A stretch of DNA of 62,000 nt. Origin: Acanthaster planci. Its lineage: Eukaryota > Echinodermata > Asteroidea > Valvatida > Acanthasteridae. Below are positions 47,701-60,600 of this stretch, in pieces (position 1 is the first letter of the stretch; every line of letters starts with the position of its first letter). Under the pieces are notes generated by a model. The model had not been told where the DNA came from. It saw only the letters and a list, made by a program, of their open reading frames with translations, and did not search any database. The position numbers and the translations under genes were made by a program. The DNA lies in the NCBI RefSeq assembly GCF_001949145.1, contig NW_019091522.1, forward strand, positions 143,048 to 205,047, given 5' to 3'.

Positions 47701-50700
47701 TAACAAACCCCGAGTTTACAGCTATAATTTCATATGTGTCCATAAGTGTTACAACTGAAATCGGACTTAAGACTTGCAGTGACGACGTTTACGCTGACGT
47801 GAAAGTGCTGTCATAATTAATGCAAGATCGCGCAGGCTTGCCATGGGCACGTATGAGCGATGTACATTGACGAGACGACTGCAGGAACTTCATTGCTTAT
47901 GAAGTTTTTTCACGAATCCAGAGTGCGACATTGTCGAAGAGGTACACTTCACCAAGGTAAATTTACTGATTTCCCTCAGCCGTGGAAAACTGCACTTTTG
48001 AAAGGGAAAAAGCAACTGTTCATTTGCGAATTGACCCTGTGTGCGCATCGCAATATCGCTCGGACTTCATAACGCCTGTAGTCCATGAGTTTTGCGTAAG
48101 ACAACTTCCAAGATTTTCGATTGACCGTCGAAAACTGCATTGGGTTTTTCTCGATTATTCTCTAAGCAGTTCACTCCAAACATGAAACAAGTCAGAGGAA
48201 TGATAGCTGTGGTAAACGTTATGCACCAAATCAACCAGTCTTGCAAAATTAAAGCACAAAAACCAACGGTATATCCTACATTTAATATGGCAGTTCAAAA
48301 CATGAAAAAGTAAGCATTTTGTTTATTTGTGGCACCTAATGTGCCAATCTATGATATATTATAATAAAAACAAAAATGGGAAACACTGTAGCAATGGATT
48401 GAAGTTTCAAAGCGTGTTGCCAAAGGTTTCTTTCTCTACAGTGTAATGCTAGTTGTAGCTGGCTAAATTCATATATAATTCACAAAACCTGTGCATTTAC
48501 AAAAATAATAATCTTAAAAATGAGGAACATTTTTTTCTATGACATGACTTGCATATCAAATCAATTTTATTACAAAATGATTGCCAGTACAACAACGGGG
48601 AAATGATCCAGGACGGGGTACTATACGGATCTGCACTTTGGATATTACAGTTATGTTTTTCGTACAAGTGGCTGCTATGGTTGGCTGTCGGTGCAAAAGT
48701 AAAAGAATGATTAACAAAGAGTTAAATATCCCACGCAGCTATCTGAAGTCCGTATAAAAATACAATAACTCCTAAATACTAAATGAAATACAGTGCTATT
48801 AAAATCAATGGGTTAATTTTCCATTTTGAACAAATCGGGGGTAAAATTGAAAACCAACCAAAAGGTGATATTTCTTTAACATTTGGCCGCCCATATAAGT
48901 GGAAGACTCCATGAGAGTGATACTCAGGGCGTCAAAGCTGCCCGGTCTACAGTACTAATTAATTGTCATAACAGAGCTAACGAACACAGTTACAGCTGTT
49001 AACAATTTCTTTCTGTATATTCGCGTTTGCGCTGCACGTGAACCGCAATATACCAACTTACTATTGGCCTACACCTGTTCGATCGTGGCATCACGGGAAA
49101 AAAATCTACGCAAATCATGGCTAAGTTTTTCAAGAGAATTGCTTTGACTCGTTTTTTTCACAATAACCAAAATCACTGAAAGTGGTTAAGCTTGTACAAA
49201 GTTCAGTGTTCTCTCTTAATCCTGCACCTTGTTGTACTGCGACAAAAACAAAATGGCGTTGCCCCAAGACACTCTGAAATGGTTGGATGAAGTACTAAAG
49301 AATCTCACGGTCAACGTCCTGTAATTTCCTAATGAACTATAACGTCGTGGGTGCTTAGCCTTTTTACTGTCTGCCATTGATTATGAGTGACGTACCTAAC
49401 ACGGTTTGCTCAACAACGGAGAGGGTTGGATGTAGATATTGTTTCGCGTGTTTAGCTGCCATCAAAACCGATTCAATCCCCGCTCACCTGAGCGTTAAAA
49501 ACAGGCTTGGAGTTCCTGACATAAAAGACAGGTCGTACAAGGCAACAAGTCAATCGACGCCTGTGCCTGACGCTCATTGTTCCCTGCCGATGACTGACAG
49601 GTTCCACATTGCCCCGGACTTTCCGCCAGCATCCAGTCCAAGCTCGACCGGCTGGACTCCTGGAGCTTTCTCTCGGGAGAGGGGGGGGGAAGATGTCGAC
49701 AACTGTCACACGCTCCGGACAAAAACAAAACAAACAGGACTATTCACACAACATTTTACTAACGGTCCTAGTGAATTGCAAACACAGGGCCATGTTACAA
49801 TGGTTAGGGAACCTTCACAGAACTGTCTCGAACTGTGATGGACAAGTGACAAGAGAAAAGCGGCATACCGATGGTAACTCATGAATGCACCCAACACCCA
49901 CAGGTGCGACTTCGGCACTTAACACGTGTTAAATCCGCTTTTTGCCTTGCAGGTGAACAGTAAAAATGCTACTGGACTCCAACACCGGCTCAACACTGAA
50001 CACCCTAATGCCGGCCTCATATGTAGTTTCCATTTACCCAACATAAAAACAACCGTTGCTAACACCCTGGCTACGTTCATATGTTTTCTGTGAACAGAAA
50101 ATCACACAAAAAACTCCCTGGTTTTAGTTGAAACTGCCGTGTTCTAGATTTAATTCTATGTAAAATTTCAGCAATTTTTTTGAGTAGTGCAACCTTTGCA
50201 ATTGTTTGGCCTCAAAACTCAGAGACAATTCGCACCCGAGCAAATGCATGGGAGCGTAATAATTTCGAAGACTAAAACCTTCCCGACTTTTACTGTCGAA
50301 CAACACTTTGCATTTTCTTTGCTCGCCGCTCTGTTTTTGAGGAACCTACCTCATTGCAATCCAAAGTTGAAGGAAAATAAACGTCCATCTTTTAAAGAGT
50401 TATCTCAGACTCCTTTTGTAATATTTATGCTGACACCAATCATAATTTGTTGCAATACAATACAACACATACAATAAAAGGTGAACTACCTGAACAGTAC
50501 GCAGGGCCTCCCATGCCGCTTCTTGCTGAACATGTTTTTTTAAGTCAGGCTGTTCCATAACTCTCTGACCTCCAGATTCCCGAAAGTAATAGCTGTACAA
50601 ATATTATTAACATCAAAGAATGTTGTTTGAAAGCCAAGCAACGCTACAAATTCGGGCATTATTTTACTGTCCATCTGGTGACGAGGCCAGGTTTTGTTCT

Positions 50701-51149
50701 ATTTTTCGCTTCAACTTGACCTTACATGTTCCCAGCGGAACTTGTCTCTCAAAACAACGCACGCTTAACTTAATATATCTGCACTCGAACACCTCAGAAT
50801 GTAATTGTGTTTGCGATGTTTGGTTATGAAAATAGAAGTAGAATTTAAAAAATCTCTTGGAAGTCATCAATTTTTCACCATTATCACGAGGGTGAAAACC
50901 CGTAGTGAGGTGGGGTTAGAGGGCCATGTATGCACTTGTTATGTAAACACTGTACCATGTCAAAAATTCCGGAAATGATGACATCACCAAGAACAGTTGT
51001 AATATTCTTTTTTTCGTATAGCTGAGAAGAGGTTCCAACAAAAGCGTGCCCTCTGGAGCTCATGCAAAAGATGGGCAAAGATGGATGGCCGTCACATTTG
51101 TTTTTTTTTCCTAAGAAAATACCAAATTCACAACTCGGTCTCCGGTCGC

Positions 51150-51560
51150 AAATATTGCCGTCAACATCCACGACCAAAATTCACGACTCGCTCTCTGGTC
51201 ATAAATATTGCCGTCAATATTTGCGACCAAGTTCACGATTCGTTGTATCTCGAGTCGCAAATATTGCCAAAAGTTTTTTCCAGCAAGCTAGGTAAAGAAA
51301 GAAGTTGCAATTTTTTCCCAGCAAGCCAGGTAGAGAGAGAACGGTTGCTCAGCTGTAGACACAGCAATTGCTTTTTAACGTTGTGGCAAAACCGCCCAGC
51401 CGAATGACGACTTGAGATCAAGCCGAAACATGTAGGTCATTGCACGTGCGCGTGAACACCTAATTTCCGCCTGGTTTGCTGCAAAAAATTCAAGGCAATA
51501 ATTTTTTGCTACCGGGGATACAACGAGTCGTGAATTTTGGTCGCAAATATTGACGTCTAT
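51150..51560. repeat. Inverted repeat with recurring CGCAAATATTG/GACCAAAATTCACGA motif
   Basis: The left arm 51209-51295 and right arm 51468-51558 are inverted copies. They share GTCAATATTTGCGACCAA, TTCACGAyTCGTTGTATC and CAGCAAnCnAGG. An extra direct copy of the first part lies at 51151-51190. The loop also repeats a CAGCAAGCyAGGTA segment (51281 and 51321). It is probably a non-autonomous element with internal repeats. Confidence 0.7.
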
Positions 51561-53300
51561 ATTGACGATTGGCGATGTCCTTCCTGGGCGACCATACTTA
51601 TCCATGGCATACCAGTAACATTTCGTAAACAACGCCCACTGTGTCACATGGCTCCTCCCAGAGGGCAAGCCACACCTTACTACATATTCAATATTATAAT
51701 CTCACTTTGAAACTATGTCGTGTCTGCTAATCTTTAAGGTTTATGTATTTGTCGTACAACAATCTTACAGTGATCACTCCTCGCTTAATATAATAAGTCA
51801 AACTGGGATTATTTTAAGCTGGGATTTCTTTAGAGATACTCTGGAAGGCTACAATCTGTACCAGGCAACACCCTTAGCTTGAGACTCATTTGTTCCTTCC
51901 AAAGCTGGGTTTTGGGACAAGTTTTAAAAAGCTTTTTAAAGACCTGATCGTCTTAACGATTAAATTGGAAGTTACGCAAAGTGCCCAAGACGTCATTTTC
52001 TTGTGTGCAGACTTGAAATCTCACTCTCCCTTCTTAGAAAAAGAAAAGTGGTATCAAAGGATTATTCACCACACGGTAGAAAACAGTTGCCTAAATATAG
52101 TCTCACTGGCCGTCCTCATCGCTTTTTAGCCTTTTATTATATATTTGTCAACTGCGTCTTAAATTGAAGTGGACCGTATGCTTAGACATTGCGGTTGATT
52201 TGAAGCTGAAACATCAAAGTTTGGGGTGTGATTGAGGGTTTATGGGGGGTATCCGAAACATATTACTCTGTGCAGTAAGGGAGTTGTTCTGTTGAGTACT
52301 TTCGAGGTGATGATTTTGCTCAATCATTCTGATTGAAAGATTAAGCAAAGTCATCATTTCATCCAATAACCTCATCAAGATCAGGTTATTCACCAGGATA
52401 CTTTCTACCTCCATCCTTACCAGTCTTCAAGATTATCACATGTAAGTTCAGGCGTCAGTCATGACATCTTGCGCAAGAACGAGTACATAATCTAAAATGC
52501 GTTTCCACTCGGCAATTATCCAGTCAAAGATGAATCTCTTTGACAAAAATGTCTGGTTCTATTACTCTTAGCGACATCAACAAAGGCCATTGATGAAAGA
52601 AATTCTCGGCAAATCCGAGAATAAAAAGAGAATTTCTCTCGGTTCAGTGATGCTCGTGCCAAGAATGATGCACAGACGTTGAGGGCAAGAGAACTGGGAA
52701 AAGGGGGATTAAGTTAGAAGAGACAAACGGACCTCCGAAAAGGATCCCTTGGTTATACCACCATTTCTCCCGGATGTGTCCTCATGAAAGAGTAGGTTTA
52801 ATGAGGCACTCCTTCCCCGATCAAACCACGAAGCCCCACATGGCACGCTCTGTTGAGATTGTTGTGGCAAGTTGGCGCTAATAAATAAACGCCATCTTCT
52901 TTTTTTTTCTTTTTTTTACGTCCAGCGATAATTTCATTGGAGGTCGGAAATAGAGTGGAAAAATGGGATGGGCCCGTTTACATGTACTTAGATTGTTATG
53001 CTGCAATTGCGTTTTAAGTTTTGTTTCAGTAAAATAATCAAATATTGGCTTTCTAACCATCTGTGGTTCAATGAAGACTGAGTTTGTGAGCATTGTTGTG
53101 ACTAGGGTATAGTTTACGGGCACTTGAGGACCTCGTTTTGTGGAGGGGACACATTAGGGTCTTAACTGCCTCAGTTTCATAGACTGAATTCTAAAACATG
53201 GACCAAGGCGGACTATCTCCAGACCTTTTCTTCTCTAGCTTCTGAGCTGGGGGGGGGGACACAGGGGGAACAGGCTTCGAGAGAGGGGCATGTGCCCCAT

Positions 53301-53323
53301 CCCCCCTTATAGTTACACCACTG
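53301..53323. repeat. G-rich dispersed repeat terminus (inverted relative to 13685)
   Basis: CCCCCCTTATAGTTACACCACTG is the inverted counterpart of the end at 13685-13706. A G-rich run at 53250-53275 may belong to the same element. Confidence 0.45.
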
Positions 53324-55913
53324 TTTGCGAGTAGTGAACTCAACAGATAGTGACAGCTAATTTTTTCAAAGAATCATTCACAAATTATTCTTGAGTGAAC
53401 CATAAAGTTGAATGACGGCTGTATAACCTCTGTTTCCTTGCTCTATGCACATCTTCACAGTTTTATACAGCATTATATCCCTGTGAATATTTACATCAGA
53501 GGTTAAAACTGGTGGCAAGGAGGCACGTCCGACTTGTCTTTGAACTATCTTGACAAAGGGTAGAGCAACATCAAGACAGTACAATAGTTGACCTAAAACA
53601 CTAGAAGTGCTTGAATGTTCACGGTATTATGGTCCACTTAATGCACGAGCCAAGGCTGACAATGAGGTTGGAGCAGAGCATCAAGACAAACGAGTGGGCA
53701 AGACGGTCAAAGCTAGATCTGTTCCAAGGAGACTTGTCTTACGCTCTTTTAACTGTCCCGCCACATATATGGTCTCCAGAATAGACAACTTAAAAGCTCT
53801 AAACATTTAACACTCCGACGGCCACTCAATACAGTGGAGTCTTCTACCAGGCTTTTGGTCGAGTTGCTACTTTTTCACATTTATACTTCGCTCCTTGTGC
53901 ATACCAGTAAGCAAAGTATGCTTTTATTCTTCGTGGTATTAACCAATGTCCAAAGCTTCGGATTTTGCCAGATTTATCTCATGCCAAGTGGCTGTGAAAT
54001 CATCGCTTCTGTTATGCATTCCAGCGTCACCACTTGTTCTTTTTAAACAGAATCCTTGATTGGTAACAAACAGAATAATCCTATTACGGTCTGGATCGGC
54101 CGTGGAATGCATCTGGGTAACTGTATGAAAGGTAAAGTGTGTCGTATGGGGCCTCGTTTTAGGGTCCTTCAATTATATTAACATTACCCCTGTTCTTGTT
54201 TTTTGTGTTTTAGTGTTTCATATCAACAGTAAAATAAACTATGTTATGCGAAGATGAGTACCTCTCAGTTTTAATTTTGTTCAGATTACTTACTTTGTTA
54301 CCTGTGGCCCGGTGCCCCGCAGCCGTGCCCCCCCCCTGAAAAAACGGATGAATGGATATTGAATAAGGCTAACAAAAACTTGCTCTAAAAACCACACCAT
54401 TGAAAGCTGGTGCCCCTCAAAAGATGCTGGTGTCCCCTTTGTGTCCCCCTCGTAAAATCCTAGCTACTGTTTGTTACACAGCGACACATCTCTTAATATT
54501 TTCGACAAAACGTAGCTCAGACGTCTTCCGATGTGTATTTGTTTCCTACCCTGTAAATAGTATGTTACCTCCACCCGAAAGATTTACCAAGAATTCCTCA
54601 TACTATAGCCTTGATTAGGTTCTACAAAATAACCTGTCAGATTACACGTTCATTCGTGGATAGAAAACTTCTTGTATACTATTACAGCTTTTACCTTTTG
54701 AATTATTTTTGGGTTAAGAGAACAAAGTTGGAATATACCAGGGGTGCGTCACACAATGACATGCATTTCTTCATATAAAACATCTTTAATTCAGGGGTTT
54801 GAATTATGACAGTGGGTACTTTTGCAATGGTCTACAACTTTTTTTACTCAGATGTCCTCGTTTACCAGATATAAAAGATGTCTGTTGTAAGCTTTAAGAA
54901 AGGGCCAGAGTTCAGCCACTTAAAAACACTCATCTCTTGTTTTTCAAGCGCCCTCTTTCGTATTTGCCCGAGGACCGTGGTTTTTAATCGCACAATTGCA
55001 AAACCTGCGGATTCGATAAAAACAAATACCCGGACGAGCATGGAGAATCGACAATAGTGTAGGCCTAATTGATGTTTTAAAGATATTATCTTGTCAGGAA
55101 AAGAGGGAATATTGTCACCCTTCACCAATGATCAAAACAAGATTCAGAGTTCGAAATTCCATCCGATGCCATTCCATCTTTACCGGTATATAAATTTGTG
55201 AAAGATATTGTGGGGATTAAAATAAAGCAAAGAAGAACCATCAGTGATTTTCAAAATTAGGTTCGTACCCTATATCCAGAAAGTAACAATGTCCCTGGAA
55301 AAGGCCAGAACTTTTATCCTGGAGCCAGTGTGCATGGCGCGAGAAAGGAATCGATCGCAGTGCTCCTCACCAAACGTGCTCCTGTTCTTTCCTTAAATTG
55401 AACGTTGTAAGCCTAACTAGGGTAAATCTTTCAAAATTTACCTTTCACTTGTACAGACTTCAAGAACAAAAATCTTAATCCACTGTTTTGCGGTTTGAAT
55501 GTCGCCGTCCAGACTGATATCGTAACCATGACAACAACGTGTCTGCCTAATGACCCCGATATGGGCGCCCCTTTGCAGCTACAACCACCTGAACAAATAG
55601 TGCACAGACATATCGCCCCAAGACAAATATTGTTGCTATTGTTATTATATTTATAATTCCGTAACGGCTTGTGACCGATTGTTTTCCAACTTAGTTTGCA
55701 ATTTCTCCAACTGAATCATATTATTGACGGGTTTATTATGTCGTGGGGATCTTGTTTGGCTATTGGTTCGGTTGAGTCTCTTGTAGACGACTGTTGAAAG
55801 TGGCTTAAGCTAGTCATCGAAAATGTCAGCTCCTGTTTTCGCCCATTTCTCGATTATCGATTTTTGGTTCATGAAACAGTTATCAAAGATTATTTCCATG
55901 TGTTGGTGATCAA

Positions 55914-55964
55914 AACAAAGATTACCTTCGTAACTTCGAAACAAAGATTACCTTCGTAACTCGT
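55914..55964. repeat. Direct duplication of a 26-bp unit
   Basis: Two head-to-tail units AAACAAAGATTACCTTCGTAACT... follow each other with almost no difference. This is a recent local duplication with no visible function. Confidence 0.8.
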
Positions 55965-57331
55965 GCGATGATGACTGACAACTCCCGCTCCTGGGTCGAT
56001 TTACCAACCAGTTCAGTTCGGAGCACAAAGACACACATATTGAGCTCTCGTGCCCGTTGACAGGTTTTAGTGTCCACCTCTAATTCAGCAAATTCTGTTC
56101 TACGGTTTGAAGGCAGTTTATTAATTGCCACAGCTAGTCTTTGGTATTTCTGACCAAGTTATAACCACAAACGTCGCTGTGTGGTCACAGCGCGGCGTCG
56201 GCACAGTAATGCCCTTGATGTTCGTGGTTTTATTGCAAATGATTCGGCGTCATTAAGAAGCCTCCCGTATTCTCCAATCCCCACCCCTCACATGTAAGTT
56301 CCAAGGTCACTCTGTTTTGTCATTATTTAATATTAACCCATTGTCACTTAAAAAGAATGTAATGGTGGTTCCCATTACTTTCGAGGCCTTCCTTCTAAAT
56401 TAATGGAAACAGCCGTATCAGTATAAACACTTATTGATTATCAACAGTTTTGTTCATCATTAGCATTTTTGTAATTCATAAAGATAAGTGTCACTTCTTC
56501 TTTTTCTCCAATAAATTTTTATCATTTTTTGTATATTATATTCCTTTTGTTATGGCACTTTTATTCATGTGGAGGAGAGAGATGCATTCATGTTCAGAAT
56601 CTCTTTATAAATGTCAATTATTATCATTATTATAATCTCTTCACTAAGTGACATTAATCCATTACGTTCAGTGACAGATCAAAGCCATTTAAAGTATTTA
56701 TCGGGAACCAAAACAAGGATACGACATTAATTTGTTGCTGGTTTTTATTTCTTAATACGCTGCCTATATTTAAGTCCGTCTTTCATCTAATCTACCGTTG
56801 CTTTTGAAACTCTGTTTTGAGGAAACTTGGCTAAGAATACTCCACCTAACTCGTGAGTCGACCGCAAGTCCGAGTTGTCTACTCCGGATATGTTTTCTCC
56901 ATTTAAGAAGTGTAGACAGAGCAAGGCGACGTGACGATCACAGGTAGGTCGGCGGAGCAGGAACACAATACTTTCACGGATACTTTTGCGGTAAAGGCTG
57001 CAATTACTTTTGAGGTTGTGACTTTCTAGATAGAAGTATCTGCTGGATCCATAAATCTTAAACATCCATGGGTGGGCGAGCACCGAGCGGAAACGGCGAC
57101 GAGTGAACTTCATACCTGCACAATGACGAAATTCACGAAAACTGTGAGCCATGTATGGTCTATAAATAGTATTGGATAAATGAGAGAGAGAAAGAACAAA
57201 CTCATCGCCACCAGAGGATCTTTCTAATGATTTGTCCGTGTTGATGATCCTGAGGGTTAAATGCACGCGTGAAGGTCGGTTCGTACTTCGAACAAAAGCG
57301 AATATAAATGCAAATCTGTTGTGTCAGATCA

Positions 57332-57593
57332 GCGGCGTATCCATCTTTCGGTGTTTGGGGGGGGGGAATTCAAAAGCGAATGGGGCTTTGGGATTATTTA
57401 ACATGATGTTGGGGAGAAAAAAAAATTGAAAAAAAAATTACTCAGGGTCCCGACATCCTTGCTTTTATTTGCTGGTGTTGTTTTCCTAAGGTTTTGGTGC
57501 CAATATTTGATAAATAAATACACCGATTACTTTATTTCCTACTCCCCGTCAGGGGGGGGGAGTTGCCCCCCGCCCCTGCTGGATATACGATAC
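57332..57593. mobile_element. 262-bp element with G-rich inverted ends and a 12-bp flanking duplication
   Basis: The identical 12-mer TGTGTCAGATCA occurs on both sides (57320-57331 and 57594-57605). Inside, the ends are loosely inverted: GCGTATCCA...GGGGGGGGGG on the left and CCCCCCGCCCC...TGGATATACGAT on the right. The interior is AT-rich and non-coding. A 12-bp duplication is longer than most cut-and-paste families leave and is more usual for retroposition. Confidence 0.75.
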
Positions 57594-57605
57594 TGTGTCA
57601 GATCA

Positions 57606-60600
57606 AATATTTGCATAGAAATTTGGAGTAATGAAGCACATTTCAACTACGGCGATATTTCGGTGCGATTTTTCAGTGACGTCAAATTCGCTTCGCAGTT
57701 GCCTGCAGTATGACCTGGCCTTTTTACTAATGAAGGCTTGGGGGATTAAGCACATCCACTTGTACTCATTAATGTGTTTCATTTATTGCATTCTTCTTTC
57801 GTGGCTGTAAAAGTCGAATCTTGTGATCAAACCATCCAAAACAAAAACAAAAAACAGTGTCTCATTCTGATGAGTGGACCTTTTCCGCCCCTCCGGTGTT
57901 ATATCTTTTTACGTCATAAAGCTAATAATAAAAGTCAATAGCCCTATGGGTGATGGTAAAGGTCATCACCTGCATCCAGCAATCACAACACGCGGAAGCA
58001 ATTTGTCTATTCTGGTTCCCAAGCTCTTTACAAAAGTTTCCGGTGACATCGAACTGTGCTCCAAAATAGCTTCGTCTAAACAAACACGAGCCAGACTGAC
58101 GTGTAGAACAACATTCTGAACAGTACACAGGGAATAGCACGGATGCACATGGCCCATGCAGTAAACAAATGTATCACTTTCGCCTTCGTCTCAATTTACT
58201 CGTGTAAAGTTTAATCAGAACAAGAGGATGTCATGTTGACGTCATCAACGAATACCCGGTCCTCTCATGAGAGGATGCAGAGACTGCTTTATCTAATTTA
58301 AGCTGTTTGCTAACTTTTGGTCAACGTCTATAACTTTTTCGCAATAAGATCACTGGTTAAAAAAGTAAAACTGGTTTGACAACGCAAGTCTGCCTCAGTC
58401 TGACACTGAAAAAAATGGCTATACAAGTTAATACACCGTGATATTTAGAAAGAGACGCGAAAAAAAACACGACTCTCAGTTTGACTTTTGATATATTTGT
58501 CCACAGTCATTGTCCACATTTCCACCATTCCCATTGCATGCATTGCTCGTGGACTTGGGGCAAGATATTTTATTTCCCTTCGAGACACACTCGTCCTGTT
58601 GGCATGGATTAACTTTTTTACCTCGACCTTTTATTTCCAAAATCAATTATTTTGAATTTTCAACACTTTCTGCAATCGGCTTCTGTAAAAAAAACTAAAC
58701 AATGATTCAGGAATCGATCCATTGAATGCAAATTCCAATTCTCGACCCCTGGATTAAACCGATTTGTTATGTACAAGAGTGGTGCGCAAACATGGTGTCT
58801 AAAACACAGTCCACCAGTTTATTCCCTCCTTCTCTTGCTTTCAATTAATTATTAATCACTTGAAAATCGACTTGTTACTTTTTTGGTGGTCATTGGTCAA
58901 TTACCGCAGAGTGGGGAAAGTTTCCGATTGGTCGGGTGCTGCCCACGTGGCCCCGTGGCACAACATTAAAGGTGCACTCTTTGTTGCGCAGATAGTGTTG
59001 TGTACGTTTCTCCTTGAAATGTTTTCTACACATCAGACGACTGGGAAGTAGGCAGTACAAACTCTCTCTGTATTTTATCACCAGGGGTAATAAAATCAAT
59101 CACTGACAGTACCCATGCAGCCATCTGTGACAGCCAGTTGTCAAAGATGACATCGCAATTTTCTCCTGGAGGTATTTCGTTGAAGATGTATAGTTTCAAC
59201 CATACTGGTTGAACCATATGTGATACCTTTTTTATGTTAGATCCCACATTTTAGCAATATTTAGCCACATCACTGGCAGATTGTTGCAAACATTAATTTA
59301 GGCCTAACACTTTCGGTTTGACGAATTACGTACAGGTGACCAGGAGTTTGACAATGAAACGTCGGTCTATTTTGAGGCTTGGAATAAGAAAATTATTACT
59401 CTTTATAAAGACTGATGCTTGCATGTAAAAAAATTCTGGAAACAAACTGAAAAAACTCAACACCTTTTACTTTAAATGTCGTGTGTTACACCGGCTCCTA
59501 CACGCGCGCGTCTAAACCTATACATAAAAAGAGAACAAAACACCCTTCCATTCTCCTTCAAGGGATCAAACATTAATGATGTTTACTTTTACTGAAAACC
59601 TGATAGAGAACAAAAGACATCAATCAATACACTGCAGCGCACGAGCTCATAAAAAGGAGTGATGTAACTCTTCGAATCCTCTGATTAATATTTAACCACT
59701 GTATTTTGTCGAAAGGAATCCCTCACTGTACTCCCCTGAAGAGTAACAGACAGAATCATGTCACGTTAAAATATATGTATTATTGGCGTCATATTAAAAC
59801 AGCTTTTTGCGTGTAGAAGAGTTCATTTCAACCAAGACTCGTTCCAAGTTCATTCCAAGCAATCAACCCAACTGTAGATTAACTGCCCAGGGATCAGACC
59901 TGAAAGTTACTTAAAATCACTGATCGAAGTTGTTATGTCAAAAGTCATATGAACTTTTACAGCGTGCCTTCTAAAGTCACACAGCAATGAGGCTGTAACA
60001 GACCTGTTGAAGTACGATAGGACGTCCAAGCCCTCTCTCTGTGGAAATGTTTCCGCAAACCACAATATGAGTCATCACAGACACTGCGGTCGCTGCTTGC
60101 CATCTGCATTAAAATAAATCATGTTGGGTCTGAAGTCTTTTTAAGAGTATTGAGTTTTCCTGGTAAAGTTCTTCCTGTTGCTCAGTATTACTCCCTAAAG
60201 ATTTGCTCAGTTTTTGGTTTGTCTTTTCAGCATTTCAATATGATTCATCGTTTTCTTCTGGATGCCAGAAGAGGCTTTCGTTCTTCCAACAGTTTAAAGA
60301 TAAGAATATGGAGCTGTTTTTGGTGTAGAGGGTAAGGGCCTTCTGCTGACAAGATTGTTAATTGTGGAACTGCAAATAAGTTAACCACTCATTTGCTCTT
60401 GATGCGTTGCATTATTATTATTCAACATATTTTTAAACAGAATGAAGCCATTTTGCTATCACAACTCCTCCTGCTTCTTCTCCGCCCCTCTTTTTCTGTA
60501 CTCTTTTCTTTACTTCTTCTCTACCGCTTTATCTTTGACACTCTCAGCTAGGTTACCAAAATAATGTCATTTTTGGCTACATGTAATTGTTTGCATTATT

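Larger units (their letters stand above)
44741..57319. other. Long gene-poor stretch
   Basis: I see no exon that can be tied to a known family here. Notable items are a candidate first exon at 49253, an inverted repeat at 51150-51560, a G-rich repeat end at 53301, a doubled 26-bp unit at 55914-55964, and a 159-codon minus-strand ORF at 56787-57266 that is within chance expectation. Confidence 0.4.

Noticed and set aside
49377-49838. 153-codon plus-strand ORF
   Set aside because: It overlaps equally open minus-strand frames in a GC-rich patch and shows no recognisable domain. It is kept only as context for the candidate exon at 49253.
56787-57266. 159-codon ORF on the minus strand
   Set aside because: About one ORF of this length is expected by chance in six frames of 62 kb at this base composition. 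No domain, splice site or neighbour supports it.
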